This document shows positions 7,484 through 15,136 of a stretch of DNA of 22,539 nt, piece after piece. Numbering within the stretch: the stretch's first letter is position 1; every line of letters begins with the position of its first letter. The stretch is from Deltaproteobacteria bacterium (GTDB lineage Bacteria; Desulfobacterota; DSM-4660; Desulfatiglandales; Desulfatiglandaceae): assembly GCA_019307645.1 (NCBI GenBank), contig JAFDJF010000006.1, forward strand, positions 1 through 22,539, in the 5' to 3' direction. A program made the translations under genes and the position numbers. Below the pieces are notes generated by a model, which saw only the letters and a program-made list of their open reading frames with translations, was not told the origin of the DNA and ran no database searches.

Positions 7484-7512
7484 GATATACAATCATAGCT
7501 TAAATTGTCCAA
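7484..7512 (-). promoter_or_regulatory. Candidate pyrBC promoter
   Basis: On the minus strand TTGGAC (7512-7507) is followed after exactly 17 bases by TATATC (7489-7484). An alternative -10, TATGAT, lies closer, at 15 bases. Transcription would start near 7477 and run straight into the terminator hairpin. The motif match is fair; no experiment supports it. Confidence 0.4.
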
Positions 7513-7607
7513 TCGAGCTTAGAAAGCATTTTATGAATTTTGGTAGACAATAACATGTGTCATTAAAACTCTCAAGAAGAAAGTTTTCAGGACCGCAATA
7601 GACCGTC

Positions 7608-8276
7608 TTATTTGTCTTTTTCGGTATCCTCCCGGCGGTCCTCCTGCTTTTCTTCTTCGGCGGTGGCCTCACCATCGGTTTTCAAAGGGGGTTCATCCGG
7701 CACTTCTGCCACATTTTCAACTTCCTGTTCAACTGCAGCCTCTTCCTGTGGTTCTTCAACGGCGGTTTCATCAGTAGTTTCGGGAGGTGTTTCATCCTGC
7801 ACCTTTTTAGTAACTTCCTCTTCTTTCTTTACCACCTCTTCTTCCCGCGGTACCGAAGGTTGAGCCTTGCTCACTTTTTTAGGTTTCCTGGCCTTCTTTT
7901 TGGCCGGCTTTTTTTCTTCATCCTGCGGTATTAGTTGAACAATGGAAACGGGCGCGCCATCTCCTTTTCGGATACCTTTTTTGACAATTCTAATATAACC
8001 GCCCTGCCTGTCCAGGTACCGCTCTTTCAGTTCATCAAACAGCTTGTGGGTTACTGCCTTGTCCTGGATGTAGGCAAGGGCCTGACGCCTTGCGTGCAGG
8101 TCGCCCCTCTTGGCAAGGGTGATCATCTTTTCTGCCACGGGCCGAACGGATTTGGCCTTAGCATCGGTTGTCTCTATACGTTCATGCTTTAACAGGGAAG
8201 TCACCATGTTCCTCAGCAAAGCCCTTCTGTGACTTGAATTGCGACTCAGTTGCTTCCCCGCTTTCCTATGCCTCAT
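7608..8276 (-). CDS. rplQ: 50S ribosomal protein L17 with long charged C-terminal extension
   Basis: L17 is a large-subunit protein near the exit of the peptide tunnel. The start is ATG at 8276 ([12 protein letters not shown], the conserved L17 opening), which overlaps the rpoA stop by 11 bases. Residues 1-118 form a complete L17 core, close to the whole length of a typical bacterial L17. A tail of about 100 residues follows: a basic block ([13 protein letters not shown], about 122-134) and then an acidic, Glu/Pro/Thr-rich low-complexity stretch to residue 222. The frame is open and uninterrupted, so the tail is real coding sequence. It is likely disordered and its role is unknown. The gene is the last of the alpha cluster and is followed by the terminator at 7432-7470. 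Confidence 0.96.
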   Translation of the reverse strand: MRHRKAGKQLSRNSSHRRALLRNMVTSLLKHERIETTDAKAKSVRPVAEKMITLAKRGDLHARRQALAYIQDKAVTHKLFDELKERYLDRQGGYIRIVKKGIRKGDGAPVSIVQLIPQDEEKKPAKKKARKPKKVSKAQPSVPREEEVVKKEEEVTKKVQDETPPETTDETAVEEPQEEAAVEQEVENVAEVPDEPPLKTDGEATAEEEKQEDRREDTEKDK

Positions 8277-9306
8277 CAGTTGTGTCCTCTTTCTTTTTCT
8301 CACCCTCATCCGGCATGTCGGTCGGAGGGAAGTTGTCCAGTTTCATTCCTAAAGAAAGGCCCATCTCCTCGAGAATGGCCTTAATCTCATTAAGAGATTT
8401 TCTCCCAAAATTCTTTGTCTTCAACATTTCGGGTTCGGTTCTCTGTACTAATTCACCTATCAGAGTGATATTGGCATTTTTCAGACAGTTGGAAGACCGT
8501 ACAGAGAGTTCAAGTTCTGAGACAGACCTAAACAGGTTTTCATTCAGTTTTTCCTCTTTTTCCTCTTTTTCCTCTTCAACCGGTTCCGGTTCCTCCTCAA
8601 AATTGATAAAAGGGGTCATGTGCTCCTTTAAAATTTTGGCTGCAAAAGCAACTGCATCCTCAGGAAGAACGCTGCTGTCGGTCCACACCTCCAGTGTCAG
8701 CTTATCATAATCGGTGACATGTCCCACTCTGGCATTTGTAACCATATGGTTGACTTTTTCTATGGGTGAGAATGCCGCATCCAGTGTAATAACGCCGATG
8801 GGCTGATCTTTTGACTTGTTCTTTTCGGCCGGGACATACCCCTTCCCGGACTGTACGACCATTTCGATGTCAAGCGTAGCTGCCTTGTTCAGGGTCGCGA
8901 TATGCTGATCCGGGTTCAGGATCTCCACAAGACCATGAGTCTCAATATCACCAGCCCTGGCCTCTCCTTTCCCCCCTTTTTTCAGGTGTATCACTGCTTC
9001 ATCAACATCGATTAGCTTCAGCTTGATCTCTTTCAGGTTCAGTGTGATATTCGTTACATCATCAAGCACGCCAGGAATAGTGGAAAATTCATGGGTCACG
9101 CCGTCAAATTTGACTGAAACGATTGCAGCGCCCTGCAGGGATGAAAGCAGGATTCGCCTAAACGAATTACCGATCGTAATCCCAAACCCTCTTTCCAGGG
9201 GTTCGCATACAAACTTTCCATAGGAATTCGTCTGGCTGTCCTGGATGATCTCAATCCGTTTTGGCTTAATTAACTCACGCCAATTCTTGCTTTTTAAGTC
9301 TACCAA
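8266..9306 (-). CDS. rpoA: DNA-directed RNA polymerase alpha subunit
   Basis: The alpha subunit dimerises to nucleate RNA polymerase assembly and binds UP elements and activators. I chose the TTG at 9306 because GAGGAGG lies five bases upstream; an earlier TTG at 9330 has no ribosome-binding site. The protein is 346 residues. The N-terminal domain carries [17 protein letters not shown] (about 40-56). The flexible linker is strongly acidic ([17 protein letters not shown], about 237-253). The C-terminal domain spans about 258-322, with R270 in [13 protein letters not shown] matching the DNA-binding arginine of E. coli alpha and the [11 protein letters not shown] helix intact. A short acidic tail follows. 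It overlaps rplQ and lies 46 bases after rpsD. Confidence 0.97.
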   Translation of the reverse strand: MVDLKSKNWRELIKPKRIEIIQDSQTNSYGKFVCEPLERGFGITIGNSFRRILLSSLQGAAIVSVKFDGVTHEFSTIPGVLDDVTNITLNLKEIKLKLIDVDEAVIHLKKGGKGEARAGDIETHGLVEILNPDQHIATLNKAATLDIEMVVQSGKGYVPAEKNKSKDQPIGVITLDAAFSPIEKVNHMVTNARVGHVTDYDKLTLEVWTDSSVLPEDAVAFAAKILKEHMTPFINFEEEPEPVEEEKEEKEEKLNENLFRSVSELELSVRSSNCLKNANITLIGELVQRTEPEMLKTKNFGRKSLNEIKAILEEMGLSLGMKLDNFPPTDMPDEGEKKKEDTTDEA

Positions 9307-9352
9307 AAAGACCTCCTCTTGTCTTGTCAAGGAATTATATTTGGTGAACCAT

Positions 9353-9982
9353 CTATTTTGAATATAGTTCGACGATGAGTTGCTCCTGGATCGGTATCGT
9401 GATGTCCTCTCTAAGAGGAACAGCTGATAGAGTCCCCATGAACTTCTCTTTATCTAATTCGATCCAGTCGGGAATGCCTCTCCTGACAACCGTCTCCATT
9501 GCCTCCAGAATCTGAGGCACTTTACGACTTTTTTCTTTTACCTGGATTTTATCTCCGGGCTTCACCTGATATGAAGGGATATTGACCTTTATATCATTTA
9601 CCAGAAAGTGATTGTGTCTGACCAATTGTCTTGCCTGATTTCTGGAAGCAGCAAAACCCATTTTATACACGATACTGTCCAGTCTGGATTCAAGCAGGAT
9701 CAAGAGATGTATGCCTGTAATACCTTTCAGTTTTTCAGCCCGGTAATAGTACCCTCTAAACTGATTCTCCAGGACTCCGTAAATTCTTTTTACCTTCTGC
9801 TTCTCTCTTAACTGTATCCTGAAATCAGAAAACTTTGCTCCACGTCTTTGGCCATGTTGTCCAGGCGCATAGGCCCTTCTCTCAAAAGCGCACTTGCCGC
9901 CATAGCAACGGTCTCCCTTTAAAAACAACCTCAGGTTTTCCCTCCGGCATAACCTGCATGATGGACCGGTATATCTGGCCAA
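9353..9982 (-). CDS. rpsD: 30S ribosomal protein S4
   Basis: S4 is a primary 16S rRNA binder that starts small-subunit assembly and in many bacteria represses its own operon. The start is TTG at 9982, giving the canonical [14 protein letters not shown] opening; GAGGAGG is placed 6 bases upstream, while an upstream TTG at 10000 lacks a site. The protein is 209 residues. Zinc-type cysteines C9, C12, C26 and C31 are present, so this is the zinc-binding form. The S4 RNA-binding domain follows ([23 protein letters not shown]). It is preceded by an unusually long 175-bp gap with two hairpins. Confidence 0.97.
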   Translation of the reverse strand: MARYTGPSCRLCRRENLRLFLKGDRCYGGKCAFERRAYAPGQHGQRRGAKFSDFRIQLREKQKVKRIYGVLENQFRGYYYRAEKLKGITGIHLLILLESRLDSIVYKMGFAASRNQARQLVRHNHFLVNDIKVNIPSYQVKPGDKIQVKEKSRKVPQILEAMETVVRRGIPDWIELDKEKFMGTLSAVPLREDITIPIQEQLIVELYSK

Positions 9983-10157
9983 TCTACACCTCCTCAACAA
10001 TTGTCATTTATCAAGATTTAGTAACCACTCAGGATATCGGGTTTTCGATATTATCGGGAAACCCTGAAGCTTTGAAACTGAATAGTTATTGATTTAATTC
10101 CTAGATTCCAAGAATGAAATGAAAGATACTCGATTCGAATTTTCATTCTCCGATTAT
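9983..10157. other. Structured gap between rpsK and rpsD
   Basis: This gap is long for the alpha operon. One hairpin (10039-10064) pairs GGGTTT with AAACCC and, inside, CGATA with TATCG. Another pairs AGAATGAAA (10111-10119) with TTTCATTCT (10141-10149) just after the rpsK stop. Neither is followed by a U-run on the minus strand. It could be an RNA-processing site or a target for S4 feedback; that is inference. Confidence 0.45.
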
Positions 10158-10553
10158 CTAAACCCTTCGCCTTTTGGGAGGACGGCATCCATTGTGAGGT
10201 ATCGGGGTTACATCTCTTATGATCGTGACAGTAAAGCCTTCTACCTGAAGGGCGCGAAGGGCGGCTTCTCTCCCAACGCCAGGCCCTTTCACTCGCACCT
10301 CGGCCACTCTCATCCCATGTTCCATGGCCCGCTTGATTGCCTCCCGGCCGGCAAGCTGGGCAGCAAACGGTGTGCTCTTACGCGATCCCTTAAACCCCGC
10401 CGCACCTGCACTTGACTGGGCAATCACATTGCCGGCTGGATCCGTAACAGTTACAATGGTATTATTGAATGTGGATTGAATATGGACAATACCATTTGGG
10501 ATATTCTTTTTTCCTTTCTTGGCACGGCCTTTCTTTTTTGTGGTTTTTGCCAT
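10158..10553 (-). CDS. rpsK: 30S ribosomal protein S11
   Basis: S11 lies on the small-subunit platform near the mRNA exit and the Shine-Dalgarno helix. The 131-residue protein has the S11 core [18 protein letters not shown], the conserved [20 protein letters not shown] and [14 protein letters not shown] segments, and the basic end [15 protein letters not shown]. Length and sequence are typical. The start is ATG with GAGG seven bases upstream. It follows rpsM by 17 bases. Confidence 0.97.
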   Translation of the reverse strand: MAKTTKKKGRAKKGKKNIPNGIVHIQSTFNNTIVTVTDPAGNVIAQSSAGAAGFKGSRKSTPFAAQLAGREAIKRAMEHGMRVAEVRVKGPGVGREAALRALQVEGFTVTIIRDVTPIPHNGCRPPKRRRV

Positions 10554-10570
10554 CCTATTTCCTCAGGTTC

Positions 10571-10942
10571 CTATTTTTTTCTCTTTCCCACAACGCTTCG
10601 GCGTGGGCCTTTTCTCGTCCTTGCGTTGGTGCTGGTTCTCTGACCCCGGACAGGCAGTCCTCTTCTGTGCCTCAGTCCGCGATATGCCCCCAAATCCATC
10701 AACCTCTTGATGTTCATCGACAGTTCGCGCCTGAGATCACCTTCAACCTTATGTTTTTCGTCAATAATTTTCCGGATACGGGTGACTTGTTCTGTAGTGA
10801 CTTCATCAGACTTGGTATCCCAGTCTATCCCCGCCGCTGTAAGGATTTCTTGAGAAGTCATCCTGCCTATTCCATAAATATAGGTCAGGGCGATCTCCAT
10901 CCTTTTTCCTCTAGGTAAATCAACGCCCGCAATTCTTGCCAA
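10571..10942 (-). CDS. rpsM: 30S ribosomal protein S13
   Basis: S13 sits in the small-subunit head and contacts the P-site tRNA and L5 across the subunit interface. The 123-residue protein starts at TTG (10942), giving [13 protein letters not shown], the conserved S13 opening. GAGGAG is placed seven bases upstream, so the rare start is well supported. [11 protein letters not shown] and the basic tail [20 protein letters not shown] are intact. It opens the alpha cluster after rpmJ. Confidence 0.97.
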   Translation of the reverse strand: MARIAGVDLPRGKRMEIALTYIYGIGRMTSQEILTAAGIDWDTKSDEVTTEQVTRIRKIIDEKHKVEGDLRRELSMNIKRLMDLGAYRGLRHRRGLPVRGQRTSTNARTRKGPRRSVVGKRKK

Positions 10943-10982
10943 TCTTTGACTCCTCTCTTACGATTTCCCCATGCAAGTTAAA

Positions 10983-11096
10983 TTACCCTTGCCGTTGCTT
11001 GTGTCGAGGGTTTTCACAAATTACGCGTACAACACCTTTACGTCTAATGACCTTGCATTTATTGCAAATTTTTTTTACTGAGGTTCGCACTTTCAT
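10983..11096 (-). CDS. rpmJ: 50S ribosomal protein L36 (zinc-binding form)
   Basis: This small gene encodes 37 residues beginning [20 protein letters not shown] and ending [10 protein letters not shown]. Zinc ligands C11, C14, C27 and H32 are all present, so this is the metal-binding C+ form of L36. L36 stabilises the rRNA core near the base of the L7/L12 stalk. It lies 40 bases before rpsM, as in most bacteria. Upstream the usual map or infA gene is missing, and a repeat-filled gap separates it from secY. Confidence 0.96.
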   Translation of the reverse strand: MKVRTSVKKICNKCKVIRRKGVVRVICENPRHKQRQG

Positions 11097-11111
11097 CGAC
11101 CCAAAACCTCC

Positions 11112-11195
11112 GCTTAGCTCAAAATACTTAATGTATTCCTGTTTACCCCGTTAAATGCATCGCATATTTAACTGGGGCGGTTAAAATTTTCGTCC
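11112..11195 (-). repeat. R2 repeat copy, interrupted by a palindromic segment
   Basis: The left part (11117-11141, CTCAAAATACTTAATGTATT then CCTG) and the right part (11177-11190, GCGGTTAAAATTTT) match adjacent parts of the repeat at 13420-13530. Between them, 11142-11177 carries extra sequence that is itself palindromic (ACCCCGTTAAAT ... ATTTAACTGGGG). It looks like a repeat copy with an insertion. Confidence 0.55.
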
Positions 11196-11200
11196 GCCTC

Positions 11201-11249
11201 CCGCTCAAAGTCCGGGATTTTCAACCCGCTCATAGTCCGGGATCTTTGA
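11201..11249. repeat. Two tandem 25-bp units in the secY-rpmJ gap
   Basis: CCGCTCAAAGTCCGGGAT at 11201-11218 recurs as CCGCTCATAGTCCGGGAT at 11226-11243, a period of 25 bases with one mismatch in this core. Only two units exist, so it is not an array. Confidence 0.6.
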
Positions 11250-11269
11250 CTTGATCCTGACTCAATTGA

Positions 11270-11300
11270 AACGTTTTGAAACTGGTTCCCTTGATATACA
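11270..11300. repeat. Partial copy of the TTTTGAAA repeat family
   Basis: The sequence AACGTTTTGAAACTGGTTCC with trailing TTGATATA is close to 20541-20568 and to 1464-1487. It lies 37 bases downstream of the secY stop. Confidence 0.4.
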
Positions 11301-11336
11301 ATTCTATCCAGGCTCAAGCAATAAAGAGTCCGGTGA

Positions 11337-12647
11337 TCACTTTTTGCCAAAACCCTTTTTCATGAAACTTTCATAATGCCGTGTCAGCATGTGAGATTCA
11401 ATCTGTCTTGTGGTATCCATCGCCACACCCACCACGATCAAAAGTGAGGTCCCGCCAAAATAAAATGGGAGGCCCGCTTTATAAATAAGTACCTGAGGTA
11501 TAAGGCAGACGATAGAGATATAAATAGCACCGGAAAAGGTGAGCCTTGTCAAAACCCGATCAATGTACTCGGCTGTATTTTTCCCCGGCCTGATTCCGGG
11601 AATGAATCCGCCTGACCTTTTCATATTGTCAGCTACATCCACGGGGTTAAAGTGTACCGCAGTATAGAAGTAGCAGAAAAAGAATATAAAAATGACATAG
11701 AGCACGGAATATAAGATTTTTCCCGGGGACAGAGAATTGGATATAAATTCCAGCCAGGGGATTTGTCCCACCGGCACAAAGTTTATGATGGTTGCCGGAA
11801 ACATCATGATAGATGAGGCAAATATGGGCGGGATAACGCCTGCTGTGTTGACCTTCAACGGCAGGTGCGTACTCTGCCCGCCATACATCTTGCGGCCTAC
11901 CATCCTTTTTGCGTATTGAACAGGTATCCTTCTCTGCCCTACTTCTACAAAGACAATTGCTCCTGTTACCAATATCATGAAGGCGACAATTAAGGCCATG
12001 AAAAAGGCCGTGACTTCACCTGTGCCCATCAGCCTGAATGAATTCGCCACGGCTGCAGGGAACCCGGATACAATACCGGAAAAGATTATCAAAGAGATCC
12101 CGTTGCCGATCCCTTTTTCTGTGATTTGTTCTCCCAGCCACATCAGGAAGGAAGTCCCTGCAGTCAAAGTGATCATTGTGAGAATTCTGAAGCCTAGGCC
12201 TCCAAAGGGGACAACCATAACCCCGCCGGGGCTGGTCATGTTTTCAAGGCCGACTGCAATCCCAAACCCCTGGATCATACTCAGAAGGACTGTCCCGTAA
12301 CGGGTGTACTGGGTGATTTTTTTGCGGCCCTGTTCGCCTTCTTTTTTCAATCTTTCAAGGTGAGGGACCACGACCGTCATAAGTTCCAGAATAATGGAGG
12401 CACTTATGTACGGCATGATGCCCAGGGCCATTACTGACATGGAGCTGAGGGCACCGCCCGAAAACATGTCAAAAAGCCCAAAGAGGGTGCCCTGTTTTGA
12501 ATCGAAAAAGGCCGACAGGGCAGCCCCATCCACCCCGGGAGTCGGGATATGACAGCCTAAGCGATAGACGGCAAGCATCATAAAGGTAAAGAAGACCTTC
12601 TTCCTCAACTCCGGAATCTTTGGGATATTTTCAAAACCACCGATCAA
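11337..12647 (-). CDS. secY: Protein translocase subunit SecY
   Basis: SecY is the channel-forming membrane subunit of the Sec translocon, which exports unfolded proteins and inserts membrane proteins. The 436-residue protein shows about ten hydrophobic segments. The N-terminal RLGCHIPTPGVD, the plug region GLFDMFSGGALSSMSVMALG, the GNGISLIIFSGI stretch and the cytoplasmic loop GFIPGIRPGKNTAEYID are all typical. The start is TTG at 12647 with GGAGAGG upstream at about nine bases; no ATG fits better. It lies downstream of rplO after a 101-bp gap. No adk, map or infA follows. Confidence 0.97.
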   Translation of the reverse strand: MIGGFENIPKIPELRKKVFFTFMMLAVYRLGCHIPTPGVDGAALSAFFDSKQGTLFGLFDMFSGGALSSMSVMALGIMPYISASIILELMTVVVPHLERLKKEGEQGRKKITQYTRYGTVLLSMIQGFGIAVGLENMTSPGGVMVVPFGGLGFRILTMITLTAGTSFLMWLGEQITEKGIGNGISLIIFSGIVSGFPAAVANSFRLMGTGEVTAFFMALIVAFMILVTGAIVFVEVGQRRIPVQYAKRMVGRKMYGGQSTHLPLKVNTAGVIPPIFASSIMMFPATIINFVPVGQIPWLEFISNSLSPGKILYSVLYVIFIFFFCYFYTAVHFNPVDVADNMKRSGGFIPGIRPGKNTAEYIDRVLTRLTFSGAIYISIVCLIPQVLIYKAGLPFYFGGTSLLIVVGVAMDTTRQIESHMLTRHYESFMKKGFGKK

Positions 12648-12681
12648 TTGTTATAACCTCTCCGAATACCCTGAATTAGTC

Positions 12682-12704
12682 TCTGAACGAAAAGTCCGTT
12701 CAGA
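12682..12704. other. Hairpin between rplO and secY
   Basis: TCTGAACG (12682-12689) pairs perfectly with CGTTCAGA (12697-12704) around a 7-base loop. No T-run follows in either direction, so it is not a standard terminator. It could modulate secY expression or be a repeat remnant. Confidence 0.5.
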
Positions 12705-12748
12705 CTTGATTTTGGATTTTGGATCTAAAATGGAACCTTGAACCTGAG

Positions 12749-13189
12749 TTAAATAATTTCAACCTTACCGCCAGCAGCCTCGATCTTTTCCCTAGCGGTC
12801 TTGCTGACTTTCCGGACTTTGACAAACAGAGGATGCGAAATGTCCCCGTTCCCCAGAAGTTTGACGCCGTCTTTTAGCTTCTTGACCAGTCCGGCTTCCT
12901 TCAGGTCCTTTGCGCCCAAATTGGCGTTCGCCTCAAACCGGTTCAAGTCTTTGACATTAATGATATTGTATTGCTTCTTGAATATGTTGGTAAAACCACG
13001 TTTGGGAAGGCGTCTCTGGAGTGGCATCTGGCCGCCCTCAAAGCCCGGGCGAGGCCCGCCGCCTGAACGGGATTTCTGTCCTTTATGTCCACGGCACGCA
13101 GTTCCTCCGTGTCCGGAACCTTGTCCCCTTCCAATTCTCTTTCTGTTTTTTCTGGAGCCCTCAACGGGTGAAAGTTCATGAATTCTCAT
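12749..13189 (-). CDS. rplO: 50S ribosomal protein L15
   Basis: L15 binds 23S rRNA late in assembly and holds rRNA domains together through an extended basic arm. The start chosen is ATG at 13189 ([18 protein letters not shown]), with AGGAAA about eight bases upstream; the frame opens slightly earlier but lacks a site. The protein is 146 residues. The glycine-rich RNA-binding arm [20 protein letters not shown] and the [17 protein letters not shown] motif are conserved. It follows rpmD by 20 bases. Confidence 0.97.
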   Translation of the reverse strand: MRIHELSPVEGSRKNRKRIGRGQGSGHGGTACRGHKGQKSRSGGGPRPGFEGGQMPLQRRLPKRGFTNIFKKQYNIINVKDLNRFEANANLGAKDLKEAGLVKKLKDGVKLLGNGDISHPLFVKVRKVSKTAREKIEAAGGKVEII

Positions 13190-13209
13190 GGCCGTTTTCC
13201 TATTCAATG

Positions 13210-13386
13210 TCAGCCAATTTTGACAAGGAACGATACCTTGCGGATCATTCCTCTTATGGCAGCTGTATTCTTCAGTTCAACTGATTTGTTCAATTTTGTG
13301 AGACCTAAGCCCCTCAAGGTCTGGCCAATTTTCTTGTCCCTGCCTATTGCGCTTTTTACAAGAGTCACTTTAATTTTATCAGCCAT
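13210..13386 (-). CDS. rpmD: 50S ribosomal protein L30
   Basis: This 58-residue gene encodes a protein opening [20 protein letters not shown], followed by the typical [20 protein letters not shown] and a short C-terminal end FLVKIG. That is a complete bacterial L30. It lies between rpsE and rplO as expected. The ATG at 13386 has only a weak ribosome-binding sequence, and 72 bases of repeat-derived DNA separate it from the rpsE stop. The normally tight rpsE-rpmD spacing has been lost. Confidence 0.95.
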   Translation of the reverse strand: MADKIKVTLVKSAIGRDKKIGQTLRGLGLTKLNKSVELKNTAAIRGMIRKVSFLVKIG

Positions 13387-13419
13387 GTCTAAATATCTTT
13401 TATCCCAATTGGTTAATTC

Positions 13420-13530
13420 GTGCCCGAACGAAAACTGTCTTTTTTGCCAATATCTGCGTCAGATAAAAATTTTAATCCTCGAAATACTTAATGTATGCCT
13501 GCGGTTAAAATTTTTACCTTCCTTGATCTT
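13420..13530 (-). repeat. R2 repeat copy overlapping the rpsE 3' end
   Basis: The segment shares CCAATATCTGCGT, then AATCCTCG-AATA, ATGCCTGCGGTTA and CCTTGAT, in the same order and spacing as 16351-16460. Its core is an imperfect palindrome (TTTTAATCCTCG against CGGTTAAAA). The part above 13459 lies inside the rpsE reading frame and encodes its tail. Confidence 0.75.
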
Positions 13531-14004
13531 GGCACCCCTGCGGTGCGCAATATCTTCGGGACTTATTATTGACCTCAACCCCGTAATTGTCGCCCGCACA
13601 AGATTGTGGGGATTATGTGATCCCAGACACTTTGTCAGTATGTTCTGAATGCCTACTGCCTCCAGGACTGCTCTCACTGCTCCTCCGGCTATCAAACCGG
13701 TACCTGCCCCCGCAGGTTTCAGGAGTACCGAGCCGGCACCCCATTTTCCGATCACTTGATAGGGGATAGATAAATCATCGATGTGGACAGATTCCATGTC
13801 GTTTCTGGCTTTTTCAATCCCCTTCCTGATCGCATCGGGGACCTGGTTGGCCTTTCCAAGTCCACAGCCAACTGTTCCTTTGCCGTCTCCCACCACAACG
13901 ATAGCACTGAAACTGAACTTCCGGCCGCCCTTTACAACCTTTGAGACCCTGTTTATGTGGACCACTTTCTCAATTAACTGAACTTCATCCTCTTCCTTAA
14001 ACAA
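13459..14004 (-). CDS. rpsE: 30S ribosomal protein S5 with repeat-derived C-terminus
   Basis: S5 sits at the mRNA entry site of the small subunit and affects decoding accuracy. I prefer the TTG at 14004 because GGGGAG lies 7-8 bases upstream; the ATG at 14022 (adding MKGRGI) has no site, so it remains possible but less likely. The protein is 181 residues. The S5 core is complete: [60 protein letters not shown] and [11 protein letters not shown]. After the conserved end ([15 protein letters not shown]) the last 17 residues, [17 protein letters not shown] after a lysine, are encoded by the R2 repeat, which also provides the TGA stop. Confidence 0.95.
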   Translation of the reverse strand: MFKEEDEVQLIEKVVHINRVSKVVKGGRKFSFSAIVVVGDGKGTVGCGLGKANQVPDAIRKGIEKARNDMESVHIDDLSIPYQVIGKWGAGSVLLKPAGAGTGLIAGGAVRAVLEAVGIQNILTKCLGSHNPHNLVRATITGLRSIISPEDIAHRRGAKIKEGKNFNRRHTLSISRIKIFI

Positions 14005-14054
14005 TATGCCTCTCCCCTTCATTTCAGCAGGTTAAGTGTCAAAATTGTACTTTG

Positions 14055-14423
14055 CTAGAACTCCAGTCCATGTTCGCGTGCCGCGTCAGAAAGAGCCTTT
14101 ATACGGCCGTGATATAAGAAACCGTTTCGGTCAAAAACAACTTTTTTGATGCCGTTCTTAATTGCCCTTTCAGCCATATCAGTACCTACCAGTGCGGCAC
14201 CTTCCCTGTTTCCGCCTTTGCCTGTGATCTTTTCGCTAAGATTTTTTGAAAGAGAGGAGGTCGCAACAAGCGTTCTGCCTGTGGTATCGTCAATGATCTG
14301 AGCGTAGATATGTTTGCTGCTTCTGAAGATACACAGTCGGGGTCTTTCGGGAACACCCCGGACTTTTTTCCGGACTCTTTTCCTCCTTCTTAACCTTGCC
14401 TCCCTTCTTTTAAAGGCACTCAT
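14055..14423 (-). CDS. rplR: 50S ribosomal protein L18
   Basis: L18 binds 5S rRNA and, with L5, docks it onto the large subunit. The start is ATG at 14423 ([20 protein letters not shown]) with GAGG nine bases upstream; the open frame extends further up but only through non-conserved sequence and the hairpin element. The protein is 122 residues. The conserved [20 protein letters not shown] and [19 protein letters not shown] are present. A 99-bp gap separates it from rplF, holding the MITE-like hairpin. Confidence 0.96.
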   Translation of the reverse strand: MSAFKRREARLRRRKRVRKKVRGVPERPRLCIFRSSKHIYAQIIDDTTGRTLVATSSLSKNLSEKITGKGGNREGAALVGTDMAERAIKNGIKKVVFDRNGFLYHGRIKALSDAAREHGLEF

Positions 14424-14468
14424 GCCAGCAACCTCTTCATGTATGAAAATTTTCTTTTTAAAACTGCT

Positions 14469-14516
14469 CTTAGGGTTCGCGCAAAAATGTGAATTTATTT
14501 TTGCGCGAACCCTAAG
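14469..14516. mobile_element. Collapsed MITE hairpin between rplF and rplR
   Basis: The bases 14469-14488 and 14497-14516 are a perfect 20-bp inverted repeat (CTTAGGGTTCGCGCAAAAAT and its complement) around GTGAATTT. From about 14485 to 14515 the sequence equals the reverse complement of the left terminal repeat of the 113-296 element. It appears to be that element reduced to its two ends. In the mRNA it would form a very stable stem. No U-run follows, so it is not a classical terminator. Confidence 0.75.
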
Positions 14517-14522
14517 CAAATA

Positions 14523-15062
14523 TTATTTAACAGCGCCTGTTTTTCCAGCCTTTCTTCGGATTATCTCGTCGGCATATTTGATCCCCTTGCCTTTATAAGG
14601 CTCGGGTTTTCTAAAACTCCGAATTTTGGCAGCGGTTTTTCCCAACAGTTCCTTGTCAATGCTGCTCAAAGTGACTTTTGTTTTGTCTATTTTTGCTTCT
14701 ATTCCGTCCGGTAGCTCAAAGTTGATCGGATGTGAGTATCCCAGATGAAAAATTGCCGTCCTGGCTTTTAATTCGGCCCTGTAACCGACACCAACGATTT
14801 CAAGAACCCTTTCGAAGCCATCTGTTACGCCGGTTACCATGTTGGCGATCAGTGCCCTGAAAAGGCCGTGGAATGATCTTGATTCCTTTGTTTGGTCGGC
14901 AACTGAGACGACAATATAGTCCGAATCTATATCCACCTGAACCCTGGGATGAACTCGTCGTTCGATTTTACCCTTAGGCCCTTTTACTGTGATGGCGTCT
15001 CCATCAAGTTTGACTTCAACACCATTTGGTATCGGAATAGGCTGTTTGCCTATACGTGACAT
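14523..15062 (-). CDS. rplF: 50S ribosomal protein L6
   Basis: L6 lies near the factor-binding site and contacts the sarcin-ricin loop region. The 179-residue protein opens MSRIGKQPIPIPNGVEV and ends KGKGIKYADEIIRRKAGKTG, both diagnostic. VKGPKG and the SFHGLFRALIANMVTGVTDGF segment fit the two-domain L6 fold. The start is ATG with GGAGG six bases upstream. The stop lies six bases from the hairpin element. Confidence 0.97.
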   Translation of the reverse strand: MSRIGKQPIPIPNGVEVKLDGDAITVKGPKGKIERRVHPRVQVDIDSDYIVVSVADQTKESRSFHGLFRALIANMVTGVTDGFERVLEIVGVGYRAELKARTAIFHLGYSHPINFELPDGIEAKIDKTKVTLSSIDKELLGKTAAKIRSFRKPEPYKGKGIKYADEIIRRKAGKTGAVK

Positions 15063-15136
15063 TCAAAACCTCCGGCTTTTTCTGGCCAAGTGTTGCCTAA
15101 ATTTACAGCATCTTGATATTACATCAAAACACAGAT

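Noticed and set aside
8168..8710. A 180-codon plus-strand open frame rich in Ser/Phe
   Set aside because: It is the complement of the acidic, Glu/Lys-rich parts of rpoA and the start of rplQ; GAA/GAG/AAA codons reversed give TTC/CTC/TTT, explaining the composition.
11201..11249. Direct repeats considered as a CRISPR remnant
   Set aside because: Only two units of 25 bases exist, adjacent with almost no spacer, and no cas gene is nearby.
12682..12704. Hairpin before secY considered as a terminator
   Set aside because: It lacks a T-run on either strand; kept only as a structured site.
13178..13648. A 156-codon plus-strand open frame across rpmD and rpsE
   Set aside because: It is antisense to two clear ribosomal genes and crosses the R2 repeat; it is better explained as a shadow.
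14469..14516. The perfect hairpin considered as an intrinsic terminator
   Set aside because: No U-run follows the stem on the minus strand, and terminating here would cut off rplR, rpsE, secY and all downstream essential genes.
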